From positions 1-64,000 of the forward strand of contig NZ_LFCT01000011.1 in NCBI RefSeq assembly GCF_008692605.1: a stretch of DNA of 64,000 bases. The letters run 5' to 3'. The DNA is from Sphingobium estronivorans. Lineage in GTDB: Bacteria; Pseudomonadota; Alphaproteobacteria; Sphingomonadales; Sphingomonadaceae. Below are positions 1 to 8,033 of this stretch, piece after piece; positions within the stretch are counted from its first letter, which is position 1; every line of letters begins with the position of its first letter. The position numbers were made by a program, and so were the translations under genes. A model generated the notes under the pieces. The model had not been told where the DNA came from. It saw nothing but the letters and a program-made list of their open reading frames with translations, and did no database searches.

Positions 1-297
1 CGTCCGGTGAGCAGCCATCTATGGGGGTCCGGAGATTCGGGCAAGCCCTAAAATGACAGTTTTTGGAAATTCCTGTAAAAAACTGGCAAAAATTCGATTA
101 TCACGTTGATTTGACGCTATTATTTCATTTCGCAGCCGCGAAGACCGATCAACCAATGGCTCTTCAGGCGCCCAATCAGCCACCCCAGCACATCGGCAAA
201 AGCTGCTGCGTCCGTCAGCCCAGCGCCACAATTGCCAACCGCCCCTTCCTGTCGCATTCCTGTCAGGATCGTCAACGAAGAGAGAGTGAGGACCAGG
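1..297. other. Non-coding lead-in, probable promoter region
   Basis: I see no convincing gene here. Positions about 50-135 are clearly richer in A/T than the flanks, which fits a promoter region for the SDR starting at 298, but no clean -35/-10 pair can be assigned. The left edge may belong to an upstream gene outside the window. Confidence 0.4.
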
Positions 298-1083
298 ATG
301 AGTCAGGCAATGGGGAGCCGCCGCATGGCGGGCAAGGTTGCGGTCGTGGCCGGCGCCGCAACGGGCATTGGGCGGGCAAGCGCGCTGCGACTGGCCGAAG
401 AGGGCGCGGCGATCGTCGCCGGATCGCCAGCCGGGGAAAAAGCGCTGATCGATGATCTTGTCAGCCAAATCGGGCAGTCCGGCGGTCGCGCGACTGGCTG
501 CGTTTTCGATGCCACGGATGATGCATCGGTCGCGGCGCTGATCGATGCGGCGATGGCAGCCTATGGCGGCATCGACGCGGTTCATGCCAATTTCGCCGAC
601 CTGCGCATCATCTTCGAGGATAGCGATGCGATCAGCGTGACCGACGCCGTGCTGGAGCGGACGCTGGACGTCAACCTCAAGGGCATGATGCGGATCACCC
701 GCCACGCCTTGCCGCGCCTGCAACAGCGCGGCGGCGGCGCAATGATCTATACCTCTTCCACGGCGGCGATTGCGGGAGAAGACACGCGACCCTGCTATGC
801 CATGGCGAAGAGTGGGGTGAACGCGCTGGTGCGCCATGTCGCTTCGCGCTGGGGCAAGGAAGGCATCCGCGCGAATGCGATCATGCCGGGGCTGGTGATT
901 ACCCCGGAGAAGCGGGAGACGATGCCCAAGGATTTCCAGGCGCAGGTGCTGGCGGAGGGCCGTTCCCAACGGCTGGGCGAGCCGGAAGACATCGCCGCCA
1001 TGGTGGCCCTGCTCGCGTCACGCGACGGGGAGTGGATCAACGGCCAGTGCATCGCGGTCGATGGCGGCGCGACTTTGAGTTGA
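298..1083 (+). CDS. SDR family NAD(P)-dependent oxidoreductase
   Basis: A 261-aa classical short-chain dehydrogenase, expected to interconvert a hydroxyl and a keto group with NAD(P)(H) in the cytosol. The Rossmann motif GAATGIG lies at residues 19-25, the catalytic Ser is in YTSSTA, and Y167/K171 form YAMAK. The usual NNAG structural motif is replaced by HANFAD, which is atypical; a related SDR at 12751-13509 has HSNLAG at the same place, so the two may form a subfamily. The ATG at 298 is preceded by a purine-rich stretch (gagagag); another ATG at 310 is possible. It converges on the FAD enzyme at 1134. The substrate is unknown; a hydroxysteroid-type role is only suggested by neighbours. Confidence 0.88.
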   Translation: MSQAMGSRRMAGKVAVVAGAATGIGRASALRLAEEGAAIVAGSPAGEKALIDDLVSQIGQSGGRATGCVFDATDDASVAALIDAAMAAYGGIDAVHANFADLRIIFEDSDAISVTDAVLERTLDVNLKGMMRITRHALPRLQQRGGGAMIYTSSTAAIAGEDTRPCYAMAKSGVNALVRHVASRWGKEGIRANAIMPGLVITPEKRETMPKDFQAQVLAEGRSQRLGEPEDIAAMVALLASRDGEWINGQCIAVDGGATLS

Positions 1084-1096
1084 GGGGAAAATCAGC

Positions 1097-1128
1097 GTGC
1101 TCCCGCCTGCCCCGGCAAGCAGGAGCAC
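1097..1128. terminator. Hairpin between convergent genes
   Basis: GTGCT (1097-1101) and CCTGC (1106-1110) pair with GCAGG (1119-1123) and AGCAC (1124-1128), leaving a small bulge. It sits between the stops of two convergent genes, so it may end transcription in both directions. There is no U-tract, so intrinsic termination is uncertain. Confidence 0.35.
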
Positions 1129-1133
1129 CAATA

Positions 1134-2591
1134 TCATGCGTCGGACGCGGCCTTGCGCCCGGCGCGGCGACCGAAGAAGGTGCAATCCGCCAGGCTCATG
1201 CCCGAGCTATAGCCATGGCCCCAGGCCGGCAGGCCCGATGTGCTGCGCCCCGCCGCGAACAGGCCGGGGATCGCCGCACCCGCGCGATCAATCACCTCGC
1301 CATCGGTCGAGGTCCGCAGGCCGCCCAAGGTGAAGAAGCTGAAATAGCTGTTCTCGAAGTTCATCTCCAACGCGATGAACGGCCCCTGGTCGAGCGGCGT
1401 CAGAATCGGCGCGCGCTTGCCGAACAGCGGATCGCGGCCCTCATGTGCCTGGGCGTTATAGAAGGCCATGGTCGCGCTCAGCGTGCCGGGCGCCATTTCC
1501 AGTTCGGCCTCAACCTCTTCCCAGGTCTCACCGGTGCCCGCGATGTTCATGCCCGCCAGTTCCAGCGGCTGCGAGAAATGGGCGTTGTCGAGCAGCAGGA
1601 ACACGCGATCGCCCAACTGGTCGACGGCGGCGCGGCTGACCCGGCCATGATAGCAATCTTCGTTGATGAAGCGTTGCCCGGCCTGATTGACCAGTACGCC
1701 ATAAGCCTGCGGTTCCGGCATGGTCCAGGGGCAGGTGGTGAAGAACTGATCCATGTGGATGGCGTCGGCGCCCGCGCCAATGCCCAGTTCAATGCCCGAT
1801 CCATCGTCCTGATCGCCAAGGGGGCTACTGAGGCGCAGCGTTTCGGGGCAATAGCGCCGCCGCATCGCTTCGTTCATCACAAAGCCGCCGGTGCACAGGA
1901 TGACGCCACGGCGCGCCCGCACGAAGCGGTTCACATTGTCGATCCGCACGACCAGCCCGACGACCCGATCGCCATCCTGCACCAGCGCCACCGCCCGCGC
2001 ATCGGTAACGACCTCCACGCCCAAGGCGCGTGCGCGCTTTTCGAGCAAATCGACCAGCGGACGACCGCCGCCCCAGCCGACATGCTGGATCACATGGCCG
2101 CGCGGCGCCGGGCGGGCGGTATTGCAAAAGGGTTCGGCGGCTTCGCTGCCCGACCAGATCAGCGTGGAATCGTCGACCGGCTCGATATGCTTGCCGGGCA
2201 GGTAGTTGCCGCGATAGGGGACGCCCTGCGCCTTCAGCCAGTCATAATGGTTGAGCGATTCCCGCGCATACAGATCGCATTTCGCCTCATCGGCGCACGG
2301 TCCGCCCGCCATTTTGAGATAGGCGGCGAGATCCTCGACATTGTCCTCGAACCCTGCGGCGCGCTGGGCATCGGTGCCGCCGCCGATGTAGATTTCACCG
2401 CCCGACAGCGCCGAGGCGCCGCCGCTGCCCGTTCCGCGCTCGAACAGCATGACTCCCGCGCCGGCATCCGCCGCCTCGATCGCCGCGCAGGCGCCTGCCG
2501 CGCCAAAGCCGACCACCGCGACCTCTGTGTCGAAATCCCAGGCAGCAACGTTCTGCGCCGGATAGGGCCGATGGAGCGAAATGTCAGTCAC
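1134..2591 (-). CDS. FAD-binding dehydrogenase, KstD / fumarate-reductase flavoprotein family
   Basis: A 485-aa flavoprotein. The N-terminal dinucleotide motif GFGAAG is followed by a FERG strand end, then an ASALSGG segment that contacts FAD in this family, and CTGGF in mid-protein. The C-terminus carries GLFAAGR and GHGYSSG. In 3-ketosteroid dehydrogenases of the delta4-(5alpha) type a Tyr and Ser near the C-terminus take part in catalysis, and GYSSG could supply them; this is a family analogy, not proof. The GTG start at 2591 is chosen because AGGAAGAGG lies about 8 nt upstream; a longer frame reaching 2669 lacks such a site. Likely reaction: alpha,beta-desaturation of a cyclic ketone. A large inverted repeat lies 58-94 bp upstream. 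Confidence 0.83.
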   Translation of the reverse strand: MTDISLHRPYPAQNVAAWDFDTEVAVVGFGAAGACAAIEAADAGAGVMLFERGTGSGGASALSGGEIYIGGGTDAQRAAGFEDNVEDLAAYLKMAGGPCADEAKCDLYARESLNHYDWLKAQGVPYRGNYLPGKHIEPVDDSTLIWSGSEAAEPFCNTARPAPRGHVIQHVGWGGGRPLVDLLEKRARALGVEVVTDARAVALVQDGDRVVGLVVRIDNVNRFVRARRGVILCTGGFVMNEAMRRRYCPETLRLSSPLGDQDDGSGIELGIGAGADAIHMDQFFTTCPWTMPEPQAYGVLVNQAGQRFINEDCYHGRVSRAAVDQLGDRVFLLLDNAHFSQPLELAGMNIAGTGETWEEVEAELEMAPGTLSATMAFYNAQAHEGRDPLFGKRAPILTPLDQGPFIALEMNFENSYFSFFTLGGLRTSTDGEVIDRAGAAIPGLFAAGRSTSGLPAWGHGYSSGMSLADCTFFGRRAGRKAASDA

Positions 2592-2648
2592 GGGCAATCC
2601 TCTTCCTGTGCGGGCTGAAAAATGCCCGAGCTTCCACGGGGTGATAAC

Positions 2649-2685
2649 GCAATGGGACGCCCTTGCCAATAATGCGTCCCATTGC
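2649..2685. promoter_or_regulatory. Perfect 12-bp inverted repeat upstream of FAD dehydrogenase
   Basis: GCAATGGGACGC (2649-2660) and GCGTCCCATTGC (2674-2685) are exact reverse complements around a 13-nt spacer. It lies after the stop at 2746 and before the GTG at 2591. No U-tract follows on the minus strand, so an operator or RNA hairpin is likelier than an intrinsic terminator. Confidence 0.5.
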
Positions 2686-2745
2686 TCATTCAGCTTTTCG
2701 CAATGCGGAGTTTTATTCCGGTATTTAAGCCGTCATTGCGTATAT

Positions 2746-3546
2746 TTAATCGAACCACGCCCCGCCATTGACGGTGACGATGCTGCCCGTTGCAAAGCTG
2801 CCATCGTCGCCCGCCAGGAAGGCGACCGCGCCCGCAATCTCGTCAGGATGGGCCAGCCGCTTCATCAGGCTGTCGGCAGCGATGGCCTCCTTCACCTCAA
2901 CGGGCAACGGCGCGTAGATCGGCGTTTCGGTCGCGCCGGGATTGACCGCATTGACGCGGATGCCCCGATCCGCCAGCTCACGGGCCATGGCACGGGTCAT
3001 GCCCAACACGGCCGCCTTGGCCGCGCAATAGGGAATCGGGCCGTCCCCCTTCACCCCCGCGGTGGAGCCGATATTGACGATAGCGCCGCCCGTCCCCTGC
3101 TCCGCCATCAACCGCACGGCGGCGCGGCTACATTTGAACGTGCCGTCCAGCGTCACCGCCAGCACGCCGCTCCAGCCCGCATCCTCGCAGTGGATGGTCT
3201 GGTCGACATGGACGGCGGGATTGGTCGCCCGCTCCGCCTGCGCGGCATAATAACGATCCATGCCATCGCCCGGCGCGCTGCCGCGCCCGGCATTGTTGAC
3301 CAGCACGTCGACGCCGCCCAGCATCTCCTTCACCTGCGCGAAGGCACGGTCGACCGATTCCGTGTCCGCTACATTGCAGGCAATGCCGACATGCGGCGCG
3401 GGCAGCACCGCGCCCGCTGCCGCCGCATCCAGATCGAGCAGCGCGACCGTCGCGCCCTCCGCCGCCAGCCGCCGCGCGATCGACGCGCCGATTCCCTGCG
3501 CCGCGCCCGTGACGACGGCGCGCTTTCCCTTCAGCCTTTGCATCAT
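2746..3546 (-). CDS. SDR family oxidoreductase
   Basis: A 266-aa classical SDR with GAAQGIG cofactor loop, the canonical NNAG motif, Ser in NIGSTAG and the YCAAK catalytic pair (Tyr about residue 173). An acidic LLDLD after beta-strand 2 suggests NAD(H) preference. Compared with its upstream partner it carries an insertion of roughly 25 residues between NNAG and the next helix (from RGSAPGD to HCEDAG), which may shape the substrate pocket. The ATG at 3546 lies two bases after the stop of the preceding SDR, so the two are almost certainly co-transcribed and translationally coupled; a second ATG at 3543 is equally possible. Likely an alcohol/ketone step in the same pathway as the Old Yellow Enzyme upstream. 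Confidence 0.9.
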   Translation of the reverse strand: MMQRLKGKRAVVTGAAQGIGASIARRLAAEGATVALLDLDAAAAGAVLPAPHVGIACNVADTESVDRAFAQVKEMLGGVDVLVNNAGRGSAPGDGMDRYYAAQAERATNPAVHVDQTIHCEDAGWSGVLAVTLDGTFKCSRAAVRLMAEQGTGGAIVNIGSTAGVKGDGPIPYCAAKAAVLGMTRAMARELADRGIRVNAVNPGATETPIYAPLPVEVKEAIAADSLMKRLAHPDEIAGAVAFLAGDDGSFATGSIVTVNGGAWFD

Positions 3547-3548
3547 CC

Positions 3549-4343
3549 TCAATCCTCGACTTCCGGGCGCCATGCGACACCGTTGATATGCCCGCCGCCA
3601 TCGACGAAGAAGCTGTTGCCGGTGGTGTAGCCGCCGCCTTCGCTGGCCAGGAACACTGCGACCGGCCCGATATCGCGCGTCGCATCGCCGAAACGGCCCG
3701 CCGGCACCTGTTGCAGGATCGCCTGCGCCATTTCCGGGTTGGCGGCGAAATAATCCTTCGCCTGCGGGCTGGTAGCCGCGGGGCAGATGATGTTGCAGGT
3801 GATGCCGTGCGGTCCCCATTCGACCGCCGCCGTGCGGGTGAGCGCCCGCACCGCTTCCTTGCTGGCATTATAGGCGACGGTGAACATATGCGCGTTCACG
3901 CCGTTCAGCGAGCCCAGGTTGATGATCCGGCCATAGCCCTGCGCCTTCATCACGGGGAAGGCCGCGCGCATGGCGCGGAAAGCGGACCAGTAATTCAGGT
4001 CGAACGCCCCCGCCATATCGGCGTCCGTATGATTTTCGAACCGCTTGGGGAAGCTGCCCCCGGCATTGTTGACCAATATGTCGAGCCGTCCGCCAAGCTG
4101 CTCGACAGCGGTGGCGACCATGCGGTCCACCGCCGCCGCGTCGGTCACGTCCACGGCCTGGGCAAAAGCCTTCACCCCATGGTTGGCGCGCAGCCATTCC
4201 GCTTCACGCTCCGCCTCCTCGCCGCGCCGCTGGGCAATGACGATGTCTGCCCCAGCCCCGGCCAGCGCGCGGGCAATCCCCTGCCCCACTCCCTGCCCGG
4301 CGCCCGTCACGAGCGCCGTGCGCCCTTCCAATATCCTCTCCAT
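3549..4343 (-). CDS. SDR family oxidoreductase
   Basis: A 264-aa SDR: GAGQGVG cofactor motif, NNAG, Ser in NLGSLNG, and Y158/K162 in YNASK. The stretch after beta-strand 2 (AQRRGEE) has two Arg, which fits an NADP(H) preference, unlike the acidic residue in the SDR directly downstream; the pair could therefore run opposite redox directions (inference). Good ribosome site: a run of purines (GGAGAAAA) precedes the ATG at 4343. It is the third gene of a minus-strand set starting at 6080, with 25 bp to the upstream flavoenzyme and 2 bp to the next SDR. Confidence 0.9.
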   Translation of the reverse strand: MERILEGRTALVTGAGQGVGQGIARALAGAGADIVIAQRRGEEAEREAEWLRANHGVKAFAQAVDVTDAAAVDRMVATAVEQLGGRLDILVNNAGGSFPKRFENHTDADMAGAFDLNYWSAFRAMRAAFPVMKAQGYGRIINLGSLNGVNAHMFTVAYNASKEAVRALTRTAAVEWGPHGITCNIICPAATSPQAKDYFAANPEMAQAILQQVPAGRFGDATRDIGPVAVFLASEGGGYTTGNSFFVDGGGHINGVAWRPEVED

Positions 4344-4368
4344 ATTTTTTCTCCTGATGGCGGGCGGT

Positions 4369-5442
4369 TCAGGCGGTCAGGGCCGGATAGTCGGTATATC
4401 CCCGATGGTCGTCGCCCTGCCCGGTATAGAAGGTCTCGCGATCGGCATGGGCCAGCGGCGCGCCGGCGCGGAAGCGCTCGACCAGATCGGGATTGGCGAT
4501 ATAGGCATAGCCGAAGGACACCGCCTCCGCCTTCCCTTCCGCCAGCACGGCCTGCGCCTTGTCGAGCGTCAGGCCGCAATTCTCGATCACCGATCCGCGC
4601 CAATGCGCCCGCACCAGCTCCAACGAATCGAAATCCGCATTGGGAACATGGATCAGGTGGACATAGGCAAGGCCAAGGCCATCCACCGCCTGCAACAGCG
4701 TCCGGTAGGTTTCCGCCGGATCGGCATCGGCCATGCCGTTGAAGCCGACGCCGGGACAGATGCGGAAGCCCACGCGACCCGCACCGACGGCGGCGGCCAT
4801 CGCCTCCAGCACTTCCACGACGAAGCGGACGCGGTTTTCCGCCGACCCGCCATAGCGGTCGGTGCGCTGGTTGCTGTTGGAGGACAGGAACTGCATCGGC
4901 AGATAGCCGCTGGCGCAATGCAGCTCCACCCCGTCCAGACCGGCGGCGATGGCGTTGCGGGCAGCGGCGACATAATCCGCGACCACGCCCGCAATCTCAT
5001 CCGTTTCCAGCGCGCGGGGCATCTCGGTCGGCTGCGGCACGCCGTCCGGGCCGGGAATGGGATCGGGGCAGGGAATGGCGGAGGGCGCAATCGTCTCCGC
5101 ATCCGCCGCCTTGTTCGCGCGGACGCTGGCGCGGCCGACATGCATCAGCTGCACGACGATCCGCCCGCCTTCGCCATGCACGGCGTCGGCCACCTGGCGC
5201 CAGCCCGCCACCTGCGCATCGTTATGGATGCCGGGCGTGCGCCAATAGCCCTTGCCGGCGGGCGAAGGCTGCGCGCCCTCGGTCACGATCAGGCCCGCGC
5301 TGGCGCGCTGGCGGTAATATTCCACCATCGCCGCCGTCGGTTCATCCTGCGGTCCGGCCCGGTCGCGGGTCATTGGCGCCATGACGATGCGATTGGCAAG
5401 CTGGATGTCGCCCAGCTTCACGGGGGAGAAAATATCGGTCAT
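4369..5442 (-). CDS. Old Yellow Enzyme family ene-reductase (NADH:flavin oxidoreductase)
   Basis: A 357-aa FMN TIM barrel that would reduce activated C=C bonds with NAD(P)H. Family hallmarks are the N-terminal NRIVMAPMTR, VQLMHVGR, RTDRYGGS and the C-terminal GYAYIANPDL. The substrate-binding pair is normally His-x-x-Asn or His-x-x-His; here it reads H175-C-A-S178, so the second residue is Ser, while the following Tyr (Y180) is kept. This should weaken hydrogen bonding to a carbonyl or nitro group and may shift substrate range. The ATG at 5442 lies 5 nt after the stop of the NTF2 gene, so they form one operon with the two SDRs downstream. Confidence 0.93.
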   Translation of the reverse strand: MTDIFSPVKLGDIQLANRIVMAPMTRDRAGPQDEPTAAMVEYYRQRASAGLIVTEGAQPSPAGKGYWRTPGIHNDAQVAGWRQVADAVHGEGGRIVVQLMHVGRASVRANKAADAETIAPSAIPCPDPIPGPDGVPQPTEMPRALETDEIAGVVADYVAAARNAIAAGLDGVELHCASGYLPMQFLSSNSNQRTDRYGGSAENRVRFVVEVLEAMAAAVGAGRVGFRICPGVGFNGMADADPAETYRTLLQAVDGLGLAYVHLIHVPNADFDSLELVRAHWRGSVIENCGLTLDKAQAVLAEGKAEAVSFGYAYIANPDLVERFRAGAPLAHADRETFYTGQGDDHRGYTDYPALTA

Positions 5443-5447
5443 GGCAA

Positions 5448-6080
5448 TCAGCTCCGTACGCGCGGTTTGGGCAGCGGCGCGCCGCGCCGCATCGTCTCGA
5501 TGAATTTTTCCAGCGGCGCGGCCGGTTCGACCGGCCCGTCATGGGGCTGACCCAGCCGGTCCCAATAGCTTTTCCAGCTCGGGAACAGGTCGTGGAAACT
5601 GCCATGATAGGGCGCGACGCCCGGCCAGCGCATCTTGCGGTCGCCGACCGGCGGCTTGTTGAGGTCGGTCGCGTACCAATAGAGCGGCAGGCGGCGGCGG
5701 AAATACCAGCGGCCCTCGATCCGTTCATACTGGTCGAAATACATCATCTGCATGATGACCCATTCGGGGCCGCATTCATGCTCGTTCTTCGAATAGACGA
5801 CGCCCTGCGCATGGTCGGGATCGTCGAAATCGATGATATGCCCCCCGATATGATGCGACGTGCCGTCGAACTGCATCGAATGGGTCTCGTCGAACCAGTC
5901 GCGCAGCGCCTTGCGCCCGGTCTTGCCGCCGCCGACGCGGACATCCTCCGGGAACAGATTCACCCAGGCGTCGGAATCGCGCATGTCCAGCGCCAGCGAA
6001 TATTTGGCGGGCAACTGGCGGATCGCATCCAGCGATTCCAGCCGGTCGATACGCGCCATCAGGCTTTCGGTCTCGCTCAT
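5448..6080 (-). CDS. Nuclear transport factor 2 / SnoaL-like protein
   Basis: A 210-aa protein whose first ~150 residues look like the SnoaL/NTF2 cone fold (helix LDAIRQLPAKYSLALDMRD, then DWFDETHSMQFDG and a His-rich HHIGG strand). Proteins of this fold act as isomerases, dehydratases or hydroxylases on polycyclic and aromatic substrates; the actual reaction here is unknown. The tail of about 60 residues (WYATDLNKPP onward, Trp/Pro-rich) extends beyond the usual fold length. It is first in the minus-strand operon with the ene-reductase and two SDRs, and diverges from the AraC regulator at 6164, separated by only 83 bp. Confidence 0.8.
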   Translation of the reverse strand: MSETESLMARIDRLESLDAIRQLPAKYSLALDMRDSDAWVNLFPEDVRVGGGKTGRKALRDWFDETHSMQFDGTSHHIGGHIIDFDDPDHAQGVVYSKNEHECGPEWVIMQMMYFDQYERIEGRWYFRRRLPLYWYATDLNKPPVGDRKMRWPGVAPYHGSFHDLFPSWKSYWDRLGQPHDGPVEPAAPLEKFIETMRRGAPLPKPRVRS

Positions 6081-6163
6081 GCTCTCCCTCGACTCCTTCG
6101 AATTTGCGTAGGGAACTTCACCATTGTCAGCGCAAAGTTAAATGTTTAAACGGGTCAAAAGAG

Positions 6164-7231
6164 ATGACAAAGAAGCTCAACCGTCATTTTTCCCGCCCCG
6201 CACCGGGTCGCGCCTCGGCCACGGTGGCGCGCGACCTGCTGCGCCTGGTGGGCGCTTATGGCGGCAACCAGCCCGCCCTCCTGCGGGAGGCGGGGCTGAC
6301 CCATCTTTCCGCCAGCCTGCTCTCCCCTACCGCCCCTGCCCCCGCTTTGTCCCATGAGGAGTTCACCCGGCTCCATGCCCATTGCACCTGGGCGCTCGAC
6401 GAATGCGCCGCGCGGCAGGAGGGACGCGAGCCGCTCACCAAGCTCGGCGTCGACATGCTGTGCCATTGCGTCATCACCAGCCGCACGCTGCGCGAGGCGA
6501 TCGAGCGGACGGACCAGTTTTCGCTGCTGATCGGCAGGCGCGCCGGCCGGCTGCGCCTGCACGAGGAAGGCGGGGTGGCGCGGCTGGACATGGAAACGGT
6601 GCGCACGGTGCGCAACGCCTGCGCCTATCTGTCCGACCTGACCGGCCTGTCGACCTATCATCGGCTGTTCGGCTGGCTGATCGGGGAAGACATTGCGCTG
6701 ACCGACGCGGCGATGCGCTATCCGCCGCTGCTGGATGAACGGACCACCTTCTATCTGATGCCGCATCCGCTGACCCATGGCGCGGCGGAGAACAGCCTGC
6801 GCTTCGCCGCCGGCTATCTGGACCGGCCCGTCATCCGCACGCCGCAGGAACTGGAACCGCTGATCCGCAGCTTTCCCTTCGACCTCGCCGTGCCGCTGTC
6901 GAAGGACGCGCCTTTGTCGGAGCGTATCCTGCATCTCTTTGCCGCCATGTTGGCCAGCGGGGAGGCGCCCGCGACGGCGGCGTGGCTGGCCCGCTCGTTC
7001 AGCATCAGCGAGGCGACGCTGAAACGCCGGCTGGCGGCAGAGAGCACATCGCTGATCGCGCTGCGCACCCAGGCGCGGCGCGATCTGGCGGCACGGCTTC
7101 TGTCGGACCCCCGGCTATCGGTCAGCGAAATTGCGCGCCGCACCCATTTCAGCGACGCCACCGCCTTCCGCCGGGCCTTCCACCAATGGACGGGGCAGTC
7201 GCCCGCGGCCTGGCGGGCAGAGTTGCGGTAA
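6164..7231 (+). CDS. AraC family transcriptional regulator
   Basis: A 355-aa regulator. The N-terminal half fits the arabinose-binding-like sensor domain seen in OruR/ArgR-type AraC proteins (DLLRLVGAYGG near the start). The last ~100 residues hold two helix-turn-helix units: first around AAWLARSFSISEATLKRRL, second around VSEIARRTHFSDATAFRRAF, ending in the classic G-x-SPxxxR (GQSPAAWR). The ATG at 6164 follows AAAAGAG; the open frame runs further upstream to 6104 but without a ribosome site. It is divergent from the NTF2/ene-reductase operon, so it probably controls that operon and itself in response to a pathway compound (inference). Confidence 0.9.
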   Translation: MTKKLNRHFSRPAPGRASATVARDLLRLVGAYGGNQPALLREAGLTHLSASLLSPTAPAPALSHEEFTRLHAHCTWALDECAARQEGREPLTKLGVDMLCHCVITSRTLREAIERTDQFSLLIGRRAGRLRLHEEGGVARLDMETVRTVRNACAYLSDLTGLSTYHRLFGWLIGEDIALTDAAMRYPPLLDERTTFYLMPHPLTHGAAENSLRFAAGYLDRPVIRTPQELEPLIRSFPFDLAVPLSKDAPLSERILHLFAAMLASGEAPATAAWLARSFSISEATLKRRLAAESTSLIALRTQARRDLAARLLSDPRLSVSEIARRTHFSDATAFRRAFHQWTGQSPAAWRAELR

Positions 7232-7242
7232 GTCGCGCAACC

Positions 7243-7608
7243 TCAATCCAGCATCAAATGCATGCGCGCGGTGGCGATGGGCTTGTCCCTGTCCCCCTGC
7301 CAGCACAGCGCCGTGGCATTCACAATCCGCTTGCCGATCCGCACGATCTGCGCCTGCGCGAAGCTGTCCGCCATTTCGCCGCCGCGCAGAAAATCGAAGG
7401 AGATATTCACCGGCCTCGGCCGCCGGTCGACCCCGCCCAGTTCCAGGGCCACCGCCTCCAGACAGGCCAGTTCCAGCAGGCTGGCGATCACCCCGCCATA
7501 GAGGAAGCCCGGCCGCCCTTCCAGATCGGGCGATACCGGCATCATCAGCACACCCGCGTCCAGGGAACATATCCCCAACATCTGGGCATAGGGAGTCTCG
7601 GCGATCAT
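7243..7608 (-). CDS. PaaI family hotdog thioesterase
   Basis: A 121-aa single hotdog domain. The central helix GGVIASLLELACLEA and the strand RPVNISFDFLRG match PaaI-type acyl-CoA thioesterases, with L-Y-G-G in place of the usual H-G-G catalytic loop. It would hydrolyse an acyl-CoA intermediate, freeing CoA. The start overlaps the stop of another thioesterase by ATGA (7605-7608), so the two are co-translated and may form a heteromer. Last gene of the minus-strand acyl-CoA dehydrogenase operon. It converges on the AraC gene. Confidence 0.84.
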   Translation of the reverse strand: MIAETPYAQMLGICSLDAGVLMMPVSPDLEGRPGFLYGGVIASLLELACLEAVALELGGVDRRPRPVNISFDFLRGGEMADSFAQAQIVRIGKRIVNATALCWQGDRDKPIATARMHLMLD

Positions 7609-8033
7609 GCCTCGTCCATGAAAAAGAAGCTGAGCGTGGCGGAGGCGACGCGATCCTCCGGCGATCCATCATGCACTTCGCAATTCAGGAAGGCGACCTG
7701 CCGAGTCAGATGATGGCAGGTGGCGCGGGCATGGAGCGTCTGCCCCACCCGCGCCGCACGCAGATAATCGACCCGCATGTCCAGCGTCGCCATCGGTCGC
7801 CATTGCCGCGTCCGCGCGATCACCGCCGCACCCGCCGCCGCGTCGATCAGCGAAAGGATCGGCCCCGACGCCACCAGCCCCTGATCCGCGTCCATCAACA
7901 AACGCGGATCATAGGGACAGGCCATTTCCACCCAGTCCGGCCCGTCGGCGACCGAATACAGCCCCAGCATGGCATGATGGCCACGTGGCGGCAGGTTCTT
8001 CAGCCGCTCGAACAGGTCTTCCTCTTGCGTCAT
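7605..8033 (-). CDS. PaaI family hotdog thioesterase
   Basis: A 142-aa hotdog protein, paralogous in fold to the next gene. The helix ASGPILSLIDAAAGAAV corresponds to the hotdog helix and TLDMRVDYLRAA to the following strand; DMRVDYLR is a typical PaaI signature. The start ATG at 8033 overlaps the stop of the acyl-CoA dehydrogenase (ATGA), and its own stop overlaps the next start in the same way. Likely role: release or proof-reading of CoA esters in the pathway. The substrate cannot be told from sequence. Confidence 0.84.
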   Translation of the reverse strand: MTQEEDLFERLKNLPPRGHHAMLGLYSVADGPDWVEMACPYDPRLLMDADQGLVASGPILSLIDAAAGAAVIARTRQWRPMATLDMRVDYLRAARVGQTLHARATCHHLTRQVAFLNCEVHDGSPEDRVASATLSFFFMDEA

